From assembly GCF_012641405.1 (NCBI RefSeq), contig NZ_JABAII010000014.1, positions 1-64,000 on the forward strand: DNA of 64,000 bases, read 5' to 3'. Below, piece by piece: positions 36,906 to 44,690 of this stretch (the first letter of the stretch is position 1; each line of letters starts with the position of its first letter). The translations under genes and the position numbers were made by a program. The stretch comes from Rhizobium sp. P40RR-XXII. Lineage in GTDB: Bacteria; Pseudomonadota; Alphaproteobacteria; Rhizobiales; Rhizobiaceae. Below the pieces are notes generated by a model. The model was not told the origin of the DNA, ran no database searches, and was given only the letters and a program-made list of their open reading frames with translations.

Positions 36906-37910
36906 TTACGCCCGGATCGCCTTGTCGTTCGCATCGAAGCGATGCATTTGGTTCGTGTCCGGCGTCGCATAAACAATCTCATCCGGCTCGTATTTGTGTT
37001 CGCCGAAGAGACGCGCGGTGAGAAGGCCGGTAGCCTCGGATTCGAGATAGATGATCGTATCGGCACCGAGATGTTCGACATGGATGACCTTGGCGGCCCA
37101 TGAGCCCTGATCACGCGACAGCGTGATATGCTCGGGACGGATGCCGACAGTCTTGGCACCGCTTTCTCCCAGCTTCTCCGCCGGAACGAAATTCATCTGC
37201 GGCGAGCCGATGAAACCGGCGACGAAGACATTGGCCGGACGGTTATAGAGCTCCATCGGCGAGCCGATCTGCTCGATCGCGCCGGCGTTGAGCACGACGA
37301 TCTTGTCGGCAAGGGTCATCGCCTCGACCTGATCGTGGGTGACATAGATCATCGTTGCCTTCAGGCTGCGGTGCAGACGAGCGATTTCCAGGCGCGTCTG
37401 CACGCGCAAGGCGGCATCGAGGTTCGACAGCGGCTCGTCGAACAGAAAGAGCTCCGGCTCGCGCACGATGGCGCGGCCAATGGCGACGCGCTGGCGCTGG
37501 CCGCCGGAAAGCTCGGCCGGCCGACGCGCCAAGTAGGGCTCGAGCGACAGCATACCGGACGCTTTGCCGACACGGCTCTCGATCTCGTCTTTCGGAGTGC
37601 CGGCCTGCTTCAGGCCCAACCCCATATTGTCCTTCACTGTCAGGTGCGGATAGAGCGCATAGGATTGAAAGACCATCGAGATACCGCGCTTTGCGGGCGG
37701 CGTTACCGTCACATCCTCACCGTTGATCAGCACCGCTCCAGAGGTCACATCTTCGAGACCGGCGATGCTGCGCAAAAGGGTCGACTTGCCGCAGCCCGAA
37801 GGGCCGACGAAGATGACGAATTCGCCATCCTTCACCTCGAGATCGATGCCCTTCAGCACATCATGCGTACCGTAGGCCTTGCGAATGGATTTCAGTTGAA
37901 GCGATCCCAC
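36906..37910 (-). CDS. Sugar ABC importer ATPase (UgpC/MsmK-like)
   Basis: A 334-residue ATPase of the carbohydrate CUT1 group: Walker A GPSGCGKS near residues 36-43, signature LSGGQRQR near 134-141, Walker B LFLFDEP near 153-159 and a C-terminal TOBE/MalK regulatory part. It is the last gene of a minus-strand operon with a solute-binding protein, two permeases and an oxidoreductase, 12 bases after the latter. Confidence 0.9.
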   Translation of the reverse strand: MGSLQLKSIRKAYGTHDVLKGIDLEVKDGEFVIFVGPSGCGKSTLLRSIAGLEDVTSGAVLINGEDVTVTPPAKRGISMVFQSYALYPHLTVKDNMGLGLKQAGTPKDEIESRVGKASGMLSLEPYLARRPAELSGGQRQRVAIGRAIVREPELFLFDEPLSNLDAALRVQTRLEIARLHRSLKATMIYVTHDQVEAMTLADKIVVLNAGAIEQIGSPMELYNRPANVFVAGFIGSPQMNFVPAEKLGESGAKTVGIRPEHITLSRDQGSWAAKVIHVEHLGADTIIYLESEATGLLTARLFGEHKYEPDEIVYATPDTNQMHRFDANDKAIRA

Positions 37911-37922
37911 AGTCTCTTATCC

Positions 37923-38987
37923 TTACAAATAAACGGGCTTGCCGGTGCGCACGCTCTCATCGGCGGCGAGGCAGATGCGCAATGATTGAACGGCGTCTGC
38001 CATATGACGATTGAGGTCGATATTCTCGCGAATGGCCTTCAGCATGAAGGCCTGCTCGAAGTCGCAAAGCTCCTGATGGCCCGGCTCGCCATCCATATGC
38101 AGGTCGCGATCCGGCTGGATGAATTGGCCGCTCGGCCCTGTCTCGGCATTGTGCAGCCGAATGACCGATGTTTTGGTATGCATGTCGATATCATCGGACT
38201 TTGCGTTCTGATCCATGACGATCGAGACCGAGCCGTTCGGCGACATCACATCCTTCACGAAGAAGGCCGTCTCCGAAATCATCGGTCCCCAGCCTGCCTC
38301 GTACCAACCAACTGAACCATCCTCGAAAATCACCTGCAGGTGGCCGTAATTATACATGTCTGGCTTCACCTCGTTCGACAGGCGAAGGCCCATGCCGCGC
38401 ACCTCGACCGGCTTGGCATCGGTGATCTGGCACATGACGTCGACATAATGCACGCCACAATCGACGATCGGCGAGGTCGTTCGCATCAGCGCCTTGTGCG
38501 TCTCCCAGGTAGGGCCGCTCGACTGCTGATTGAGGTTCATGCGGAACACATAGGGGCCGCCGAGCTTGCGGGCCTCGGCGATCAGCCGCATCCACGAGGG
38601 ATGGTGACGCAGAATATAGCCGACCGCCAGTTTCTTGCCGGCTTTTGTCGCAGCAGCGACGACGCGCTCGGCATCCTCGACCGTCGTTGCCAGCGGCTTC
38701 TCGACGAAGACATGGCAACCCGCCTCGAAGGCCGCGACGGCATAATCGGCATGGCTGTCGGAATAGGTATTGATGGAACAAAGATCAGGCTTCAGTTCCT
38801 TCAAGGCAGTTTCGAAATCCGGGTGGATCGTGTAACCCCGCAATTCCTCCGCCAACTCGGGCTTCGAGCGATTGACGAGGCCGACGATCTCGAAACCGGG
38901 ATTGTTATGATAGGCGAGCGCATGGCTGCGGCCCATATTACCGAGGCCGGCAACAAGAACGCGGATCGGTTTTTCGGATACGCTCAC
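37923..38987 (-). CDS. Gfo/Idh/MocA-family oxidoreductase
   Basis: A 354-residue NAD(P)-dependent oxidoreductase: Rossmann box VAGLGNMGRSH (about residues 11-21), the EKPLATT motif near 95-101 with the catalytic lysine, and a C-terminal alpha/beta sheet domain. It probably oxidises or epimerises the sugar brought in by the surrounding importer. The start is a GTG that overlaps the permease stop (GTGA). Confidence 0.88.
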   Translation of the reverse strand: MSVSEKPIRVLVAGLGNMGRSHALAYHNNPGFEIVGLVNRSKPELAEELRGYTIHPDFETALKELKPDLCSINTYSDSHADYAVAAFEAGCHVFVEKPLATTVEDAERVVAAATKAGKKLAVGYILRHHPSWMRLIAEARKLGGPYVFRMNLNQQSSGPTWETHKALMRTTSPIVDCGVHYVDVMCQITDAKPVEVRGMGLRLSNEVKPDMYNYGHLQVIFEDGSVGWYEAGWGPMISETAFFVKDVMSPNGSVSIVMDQNAKSDDIDMHTKTSVIRLHNAETGPSGQFIQPDRDLHMDGEPGHQELCDFEQAFMLKAIRENIDLNRHMADAVQSLRICLAADESVRTGKPVYL

Positions 38988-39823
38988 TTGACTGCTCCGG
39001 AGGTAATGCCACGAATGAGTTGGCGCGAAAAGATGACGTAGAGGACGAGGATCGGCAGGATGGCGAGCGTCAGTGCCGCCAGCACCGCGTTCCAGTTGGT
39101 GACGAACTGGCCGATGAAGATCTGCGATCCAAGCGTCACGGTTTTTGTCGCCTCGCTTGGCGCCAGAATCAGCGGGAACCAGAGGTCGTTCCAGATCGGA
39201 ATCATGGTGAAGACCGCGACTGTCGCCATGGCAGGACGAACCAGCGGCAGGACGAGCCGGAAGAAGATGGCGTATTCGCTGAGGCCATCGATCCGGCCGG
39301 CATTCTTCAGGTCGTCGGACACCGTCCGCATGAACTCGGACAGGATGAAGATCGCCAGCGGCAGGCCTTGGGCGGTATAGACGAGGATCAGAGCCGTCAG
39401 CGTGTTGACGAGACCGGCGGCAACCATGCCCTGCAGGATCGCGACCGTGCCGAGCCGGATCGGGATCATGATGCCGATCGCCAGATAGAGCCCCATGACC
39501 GTGTTGCCGCGGAAACGATATTCCGACAGCGCAAAGGCAGCCATGGCGCCGAACAGTAGCGTCAGGATGATCGAGACGATCGTCACGATGAAGCTGTTCT
39601 GGAAATAGGTCAGGAAATCCCCCTGCTTCAGAACGGTGTCATAGCCGACCATGCTGAAGGAAGATGGCGTCGGGGCGCTCAACGGCGCGCGGAAGATCGA
39701 TGCGCGATCCTTGAAGGAGTTGATAACGGTCAGGAACACCGGAAAGATGGCAATCAGCGTATAGGCGATGAGCGCCAGATGCACGAGGCCGGTGCGGACA
39801 AGCGAAGTGCGTGCCTTGGACAT
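38984..39823 (-). CDS. Sugar ABC importer permease, MalG-like
   Basis: A 279-residue inner-membrane protein with six predicted spans and the EAA-type loop NAGRIDGLSEYAIFFRLVLPLVRPA. The ATG at 39823 begins just before the first membrane span. It lies 11 bases after the MalF-like permease and overlaps the oxidoreductase start by four bases. Confidence 0.88.
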   Translation of the reverse strand: MSKARTSLVRTGLVHLALIAYTLIAIFPVFLTVINSFKDRASIFRAPLSAPTPSSFSMVGYDTVLKQGDFLTYFQNSFIVTIVSIILTLLFGAMAAFALSEYRFRGNTVMGLYLAIGIMIPIRLGTVAILQGMVAAGLVNTLTALILVYTAQGLPLAIFILSEFMRTVSDDLKNAGRIDGLSEYAIFFRLVLPLVRPAMATVAVFTMIPIWNDLWFPLILAPSEATKTVTLGSQIFIGQFVTNWNAVLAALTLAILPILVLYVIFSRQLIRGITSGAVK

Positions 39824-39834
39824 GGGTCGCGCCC

Positions 39835-40788
39835 TCAGAACTGGTAGCGGCGGATGCGCCGCTGGACGATGAAAAGATAGAAGGAAACCCCGGCCAGGAT
39901 GATGAGGAACATCACCGTCGCGATCGTGGCGCCCATCGAGCGGTCCCCCAGCTGCAGCTGGAAGCCGAAGAAGACGCGGTAAAGCAGCGTGCCGAGAATG
40001 TCGGTGGACCCATCCGGCCCCGCCAATGCGCCTTGCACGGTATAGACAAGGTCGAATGCGTTGAAATTGCCGACAAATGTCAGGATCGAGATAATGCCGA
40101 TCGCCGGCAGCACCAGTGGCAGCTTGATCTTCCAGAACTGGCTCCAGCCGGTGATGCCATCGCATTCGGCGGCTTCGATTACCTCTTCCGGAATGTTGAG
40201 CAGGGCAGCATAGATCAGCATCATCGGAATGCCGACATATTGCCAGACCGAGATCAGCGCGACGGCGATCAGCGCCGTGCTGGGCTTACCGAGCCAAGGC
40301 GCGAAAAGCGATTTCAGGCCGATCACGTTCAAAAGCTCGGGCGCAACACCCCATAGCGGCGAAAGGATCAGCTTCCAGATGAAGCCGACGACGACGAAGG
40401 AGAGCAGTGTCGGCAGGAAGATCGCGGTACGATAAAAGGCGACGAAGCGCAATTTCGGCAATGACAAAAGCGCGGCCAGCGCGACGCCGATGGGATTCTG
40501 CACGCACATATGGATGGCGAAGAAGAGCAGGTTATTGCGCAGCGCATTCCAGAAATCATGCGACCAGCGTTCGTCGCCGAACAGGACCTTGAAATTGTTC
40601 AGGCCGACGAAGACGGATTGATTGTCAACGACGTTGTAAAGCGACAGCCGCAAGGTCTCGATCAGCGGCAGGATCATGACCGCCGAATAGACGACAAAGG
40701 CGGGGAAAAGGAAAACGAGGATGTGCCAGCGCTTGGAGCGCCTGATCGGCATGATCTCAAGGGCATCTGATGTCGCAGCGTCGCTCAT
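39835..40788 (-). CDS. Sugar ABC importer permease, MalF-like
   Basis: A 317-residue inner-membrane protein with about six spans and the EAA-type loop EAAECDGITGWSQFWKIKLPLVLPA. First membrane gene of the operon, separated from the solute-binding gene by 200 bases that hold an attenuating hairpin. Confidence 0.88.
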   Translation of the reverse strand: MSDAATSDALEIMPIRRSKRWHILVFLFPAFVVYSAVMILPLIETLRLSLYNVVDNQSVFVGLNNFKVLFGDERWSHDFWNALRNNLLFFAIHMCVQNPIGVALAALLSLPKLRFVAFYRTAIFLPTLLSFVVVGFIWKLILSPLWGVAPELLNVIGLKSLFAPWLGKPSTALIAVALISVWQYVGIPMMLIYAALLNIPEEVIEAAECDGITGWSQFWKIKLPLVLPAIGIISILTFVGNFNAFDLVYTVQGALAGPDGSTDILGTLLYRVFFGFQLQLGDRSMGATIATVMFLIILAGVSFYLFIVQRRIRRYQF

Positions 40789-40940
40789 GGCTTTCTGCCT
40801 GTTTTTCTTGGCTGCATGCCGACGCAGCAGCTCTAAGGTTCAAATCCACCCGCAGTTACGGCTTATGGCCGAAGTGAAGCGGTATCGGGTGTGTCGAATG
40901 CAAAGGCGAGGCGATCGCCGGTTCGATTATCGAAACAATG

Positions 40941-40973
40941 AAAAGGGCGAGGAGCCCGTAAGGTCCCTCGCCC
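40941..40973 (-). terminator. Intra-operon hairpin after the sugar-binding protein gene
   Basis: An 8-base-pair stem GGGCGAGG/CCTCGCCC. On the minus strand it is followed by TTTTC, 16 bases after the binding-protein stop. Likely lets part of the transcripts end here. The rest of 40789-40988 shows nothing else. Confidence 0.75.
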
Positions 40974-40988
40974 GCGTGATGCCGCTAT

Positions 40989-42248
40989 TTACTTGCCGGG
41001 CTTATACCAGCTGTCGAGGCCCTTCTGGAGCTTCTCGGCAGCCTTTTCCGGCGTATCCGTGCCGTTGATCACGTTTGCGGATTCGGTCCAGGTTTCATTT
41101 TCCAGATTCGGTGTACCACGCGACAGGATCTGATAAGTGGAGCGAACGGTCGACTTGTGATTGTCGCGCCAGGAGACGAATTCCTGCGCAAGGGCATCGC
41201 TCATCTTTACCGGATGCGAGTTCAGGCTGAAGAAGCCAGGCAGCGAGTTAGCATAGATGTTGGCAAACTCGTCGGAAGCAACCCAGCTCAGGAACTTCTT
41301 GGCTTCTTCCTGATGCTTGCTCTTGGCGTTCAGACCGACGCCGATATCCGGATGGTCGGAGATGTAAGCCGTATCGCCAGCTTTTGCGACCGGCGGCGGG
41401 AATGCGCCCATCTTGAACTGCGCCTGGGTGTTGAAGAGAGAAATTTCCCAGGAGCCGGCCGGATAGATCGCAGCCTTGCCAAGCGTGAAGAGGTTTTGGC
41501 TGTCGGAATAGCTTTGTGCTTCGAAACCATCGCCGAGATAGGGCTTCCACTTGGCCAGCTCCTTGTAGGGATCGACCCACGCGGCGTCCGTCAGCTTTTC
41601 CTTACCTGATATCAGCGCCTTACGGCCGTCTTCGCCCTTCCAGTAGTTCGGACCGATGTTCTGGTAGCCCATGGTTGCGGCTTCCCAAAGATCCTTCGTG
41701 CCCATGGCCATTGGAATGTAGGTGCCGTCAGCCTTGATCTTGTCAAGAGCGGCAAAGAACTCGTCGCGTGTCGCCGGCACCTTCAGGCCGAGCTTGTCGA
41801 AGGCATCCTTGTTGTAGATGAAGCCATGGATGACGGACGCCATCGGCACGCAGAAGGTCGACTTTCCATTGTCGGTGGACCAGGCGGCCTTGGCGACAGC
41901 AGAAAAGTTCTCCATGCCCTTCAGGCTCGTCAGATCGACAAGGTGCTTCTTGTTGAAAAGGTCGAGCGAGGCATCGAACGGACGGCAGGTGATGATGTCG
42001 CCTGCGGAGCCTGCGTCAAGCTTGGCGTTCAGCGATGCATTATATTCGGTCGGAGCCGTCGGCGAGAAAACGATCTTGATGCCCGGGTTCTTCGCTTCGA
42101 AAGCCGGGATGATCTTTTCCTGCCAGATCTGCAGATCGTCGTTACGCCAGCTTTCAACCGTCAGCGTCACGTCGGCCGCATGCGCCACGCCGACCGAGGT
42201 CAGCAGGCTCGATGCAAGAAGCAAGCCTTTCAGAACATTGGTTTTCAT
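40989..42248 (-). CDS. Sugar ABC importer solute-binding protein
   Basis: A 419-residue periplasmic protein with a signal peptide (about 1-24, ending AHA) and a family-1 extracellular solute-binding fold (CUT1). AGGAGAGG precedes the ATG at 42248. It is first in the minus-strand importer operon. The divergent BadF/NagK-like kinase and GntR gene suggest an amino sugar or related hexose as substrate, but this is inference. Confidence 0.9.
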   Translation of the reverse strand: MKTNVLKGLLLASSLLTSVGVAHAADVTLTVESWRNDDLQIWQEKIIPAFEAKNPGIKIVFSPTAPTEYNASLNAKLDAGSAGDIITCRPFDASLDLFNKKHLVDLTSLKGMENFSAVAKAAWSTDNGKSTFCVPMASVIHGFIYNKDAFDKLGLKVPATRDEFFAALDKIKADGTYIPMAMGTKDLWEAATMGYQNIGPNYWKGEDGRKALISGKEKLTDAAWVDPYKELAKWKPYLGDGFEAQSYSDSQNLFTLGKAAIYPAGSWEISLFNTQAQFKMGAFPPPVAKAGDTAYISDHPDIGVGLNAKSKHQEEAKKFLSWVASDEFANIYANSLPGFFSLNSHPVKMSDALAQEFVSWRDNHKSTVRSTYQILSRGTPNLENETWTESANVINGTDTPEKAAEKLQKGLDSWYKPGK

Positions 42249-42606
42249 TTCCCTCTCCTGTTTTCCGCGCCATAGCAAGGCGCTGTTTTCGATCTGAAAT
42301 CCGCTGGCCTGTCCGAGGAAACGGTCAGCGCTCAACTGGAATCGCCAAAAATTGCCGATCCCCATGCAAGAGACGTCACAGGCATTGCGCCCGATCGGCC
42401 CGATCAATTGCCGCCCACCGCCAAAGGCAGCGATGCTGCAAGAACCACCCGGGAATTTCATGACGAACGCCGAAGCGAGATCCTCCTGATCCGAACGGCT
42501 TGGGACAACGACGAGATGCGCGCCTTTCCGCTTCACCTACCGGCTGTTGTTATTTTGCCGGTCTTGCCGATGTCCGTTCGTATTGTTCCCTTGCTACGAA
42601 TTAAGG

Positions 42607-42747
42607 CCAAAAAAATACCAATTGTCCAGCCGATTTTAACTTTCGCATATAAAAATATCGGAGAGCATAAATTACTTCATATATTTCAAATAGATAACAG
42701 AAAACAAAAATGAACGTGTCGCCTATTGGTAAATGGTATTTTTTTGG
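42607..42747. promoter_or_regulatory. Inverted pair of 14-base motifs in the importer/kinase divergent promoter
   Basis: TGGTATTTTTTTGG occurs at 42734-42747 on the plus strand and, exactly, on the minus strand at 42607-42620. Extra partial copies (TTGGTAA, TTGGTAT) flank the second. The pair lies within the AT-rich divergent region 42249-42790 and is the best candidate for the operator of the GntR protein at 43672. That region holds no gene. Confidence 0.5.
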
Positions 42748-42790
42748 TATTGTATGGAAAAGCGGGGAATGGACGGCATCCGGAGGCATG

Positions 42791-43675
42791 ATGGGGCAGT
42801 TTGCAATTGGTATCGATGGCGGCGGAACAAGTTGCCGGGCAGCGGTTATAGACAGTACCGGGCAAGTGCTCGGCACCGGCAAGGCCGGCGCGGCAAACAT
42901 CCTCTCCGACCTGGAAAACTCGTTGATCCACATTGTCGCCTCGGCAAAACAGGCGCTGATCGACGCGAAACTGGATCCGGAACTGCTGCAGAAGCTGCCT
43001 GCGGTTATCGGAACCGCCGGAGCCAACGTAGGCAATTATGGCAAGCGGGTTGAAGGCGCCCTGCCCTTTGCGAGCGCGCACGTGGTCACCGATGCGACGA
43101 TTGCGCTTCAGGGGGCGCTCGGCGACGCTGATGGAATCATCGGCGCATTTGGCACCGGCTCTGTCTACAACGCCCGCCGCGATGGCAAGAGCTGGGGGAT
43201 CGGCGGCTGGGGCTTTGTCATCGGCGATCAGGCCAGCGGCGCACGCCTCGGCCGCGACCTGCTCGAGCGAGCCCTTCTCGCGCGTGATGGCGTGATGACG
43301 GGCTCGGCACTGACCGCATCGATCATGGCCGAATACGGCAACGATCCGGAACGGGTCGTCGAATTTGCGCACGTATCGAAGCCCAAGGATTTCGCCCGCT
43401 ACGCTCCGATCGTGTTCGAATATGCCGGACTGGAGGATGTCGTCGCCATCGATATCGTCAGGATGGCGGCGAAATCCATAACCGACAGCCTCGACGCATT
43501 GCTTTGGCCGGGATGCCCTTCGATCTGCCTTCTCGGCGGCCTCGCCCTGGCCTATCGTCCCTGGCTTGATGAACGGCACAAGGCGATTCTCGCCGAGCCC
43601 AAGGGCGATGTCTTGCGCGGCGCCGTGGAGCTGGCAGCAAAATTGCTGCTGGGTGGAGAGGGAAACAGGGCATGA
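42791..43675 (+). CDS. BadF/BadG/BcrA/BcrD-type ATPase, N-acetylglucosamine-kinase-like
   Basis: A 294-residue ASKHA-fold kinase: phosphate-1 loop IGIDGGGTSCRAA (about 6-18), the middle IGTAGANVGNYG region, phosphate-2 loop AFGTGSVYNA (about 117-126) and GGWGFVIGDQASGARLG, which is characteristic of NagK/glucosamine kinases. It probably phosphorylates the sugar brought in by the divergent importer. Two ATGs are in tandem at 42788 and 42791 behind GGAGG; the second has the better spacing. Confidence 0.82.
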   Translation: MGQFAIGIDGGGTSCRAAVIDSTGQVLGTGKAGAANILSDLENSLIHIVASAKQALIDAKLDPELLQKLPAVIGTAGANVGNYGKRVEGALPFASAHVVTDATIALQGALGDADGIIGAFGTGSVYNARRDGKSWGIGGWGFVIGDQASGARLGRDLLERALLARDGVMTGSALTASIMAEYGNDPERVVEFAHVSKPKDFARYAPIVFEYAGLEDVVAIDIVRMAAKSITDSLDALLWPGCPSICLLGGLALAYRPWLDERHKAILAEPKGDVLRGAVELAAKLLLGGEGNRA

Positions 43676-44436
43676 CCGAAGATTTGAGCGCGATCTTCTC
43701 GCCGAAGCGCCTTTCTGGAGGCGGCACGGGGCCGCTATATGTCAAGCTGCGGCGCACGCTCGAAGAGGCCGTGAAGGTCGGAACGCTGAAACATGGCGAC
43801 GCGCTTCCGCCGGAGCGTGACATCGCCGAATTCGCGGCGGTCAGCCGCGTCACCGTGCGTAAGGCGATCGACGATCTCGTCGCCGAAGGCATTCTGGTGC
43901 GCCGCCACGGTTCCGGCACCTTTGTCGCAAAGCCGGTATCCAAGGTGGAGCAACGCCTGTCGCAGCTCACGTCCTTTACCGAGGACATGGCGAGACGCGG
44001 GATGACCGCTCGTTCGGAATGGCTGCACAAGGGCGTGCACACGCCCTCCCCGGACGAAATGATGATTCTCGGCCTTGCAGCCGACACCAAGGTATCGCGG
44101 CTGAGCCGCCTGCGCATTGCCGACGACCAGCCGCTCGCGATCGAGCACGCCAGCGTTTCCGGTGAGTTCCTGCCGGATCCGTCGGTGGTGACGACATCGC
44201 TCTATGCGGAACTGGAGAAGCGGCAGGTGCGTCCCGTCCGCGCCGTTCAGCGCATCTCCGCGACCAACATGAAAGAGACCGATGCGGGGCTGCTTGGCGT
44301 CCCGGTGGGAGCGGCCGGCCTCTCGATCGAACGTATCTCCTATCTCGGCTCCGGCCGAGCAGTCGAATTCACGCGATCGCTCTATCGCGGTGATGCCTAT
44401 GATTTCGTCGCGGAGCTGACGATAGGGGCTGCCTAG
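43672..44436 (+). CDS. GntR/HutC-family regulator with UTRA domain
   Basis: A 254-residue protein: winged helix at about residues 15-90 (PPERDIAEFAAVSRVTVRKAI) and UTRA ligand domain at about 105-250. Similar to NagR-type amino-sugar regulators. Starts in an ATGA overlap with the kinase, so both are made together, and it probably controls the divergent importer. Its TAG stop lies at the first bases of an intergenic repeat. Confidence 0.87.
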   Translation: MTEDLSAIFSPKRLSGGGTGPLYVKLRRTLEEAVKVGTLKHGDALPPERDIAEFAAVSRVTVRKAIDDLVAEGILVRRHGSGTFVAKPVSKVEQRLSQLTSFTEDMARRGMTARSEWLHKGVHTPSPDEMMILGLAADTKVSRLSRLRIADDQPLAIEHASVSGEFLPDPSVVTTSLYAELEKRQVRPVRAVQRISATNMKETDAGLLGVPVGAAGLSIERISYLGSGRAVEFTRSLYRGDAYDFVAELTIGAA

Positions 44437-44567
44437 AGCAATTCCAGGAAAAGTGCGCAGCGGTTTTCCGTCCGGATTTGCGAGAAAACAATGAGCTAGA
44501 GCAGTCCTGCGATTCCGTGAAAAGCTGAACCGCTCTAGCGTAAAGCTGAACCGCTCTAGCGTAAAGC
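44433..44567 (+). repeat. Rhizobial-type intergenic repeat, copy 2
   Basis: Starts at CTAGAGCAATTCC, which supplies the TAG stop of the GntR gene, and matches the element at 83-160 (opposite orientation) over about 70 bases with roughly 8 differences. It ends in inverted-repeat arms: CTAGAGCAG and, further on, CTGAACCGCTCTAG. Confidence 0.8.
44521..44562 (+). repeat. 21-base tandem duplication inside the intergenic repeat
   Basis: A 21-base unit starting AAAGCTGAACCGCTCTAGCG is present twice exactly, followed by a third partial copy AAAGCTG. It duplicates the distal arm of the element. Confidence 0.9.
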
Positions 44568-44594
44568 TGCGAAGCAGAAAGGAGTCCCGGAATC

Positions 44595-44636
44595 AAAAAA
44601 ACGCCGCCCCAGCTTGAATAGCTGGGGCGGCGTTTT
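44595..44636. terminator. Strong bidirectional terminator between the GntR gene and metH
   Basis: A perfect 12-base-pair stem CGCCGCCCCAGC/GCTGGGGCGGCG with a 7-base loop. A run of A precedes it and TTTT follows, so it can stop both convergent transcripts. Confidence 0.95.
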
Positions 44637-44690
44637 CATGAAGAATCAAATTCCAAGCAAAACAGTTTAAGCCATTGAAACAGTTGACAA

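Noticed and set aside
40846..40870. GGTTCAAATCC resembling a tRNA T-loop
   Set aside because: No matching acceptor stem, D-arm or anticodon arm upstream; chance similarity in the region between two ABC genes.
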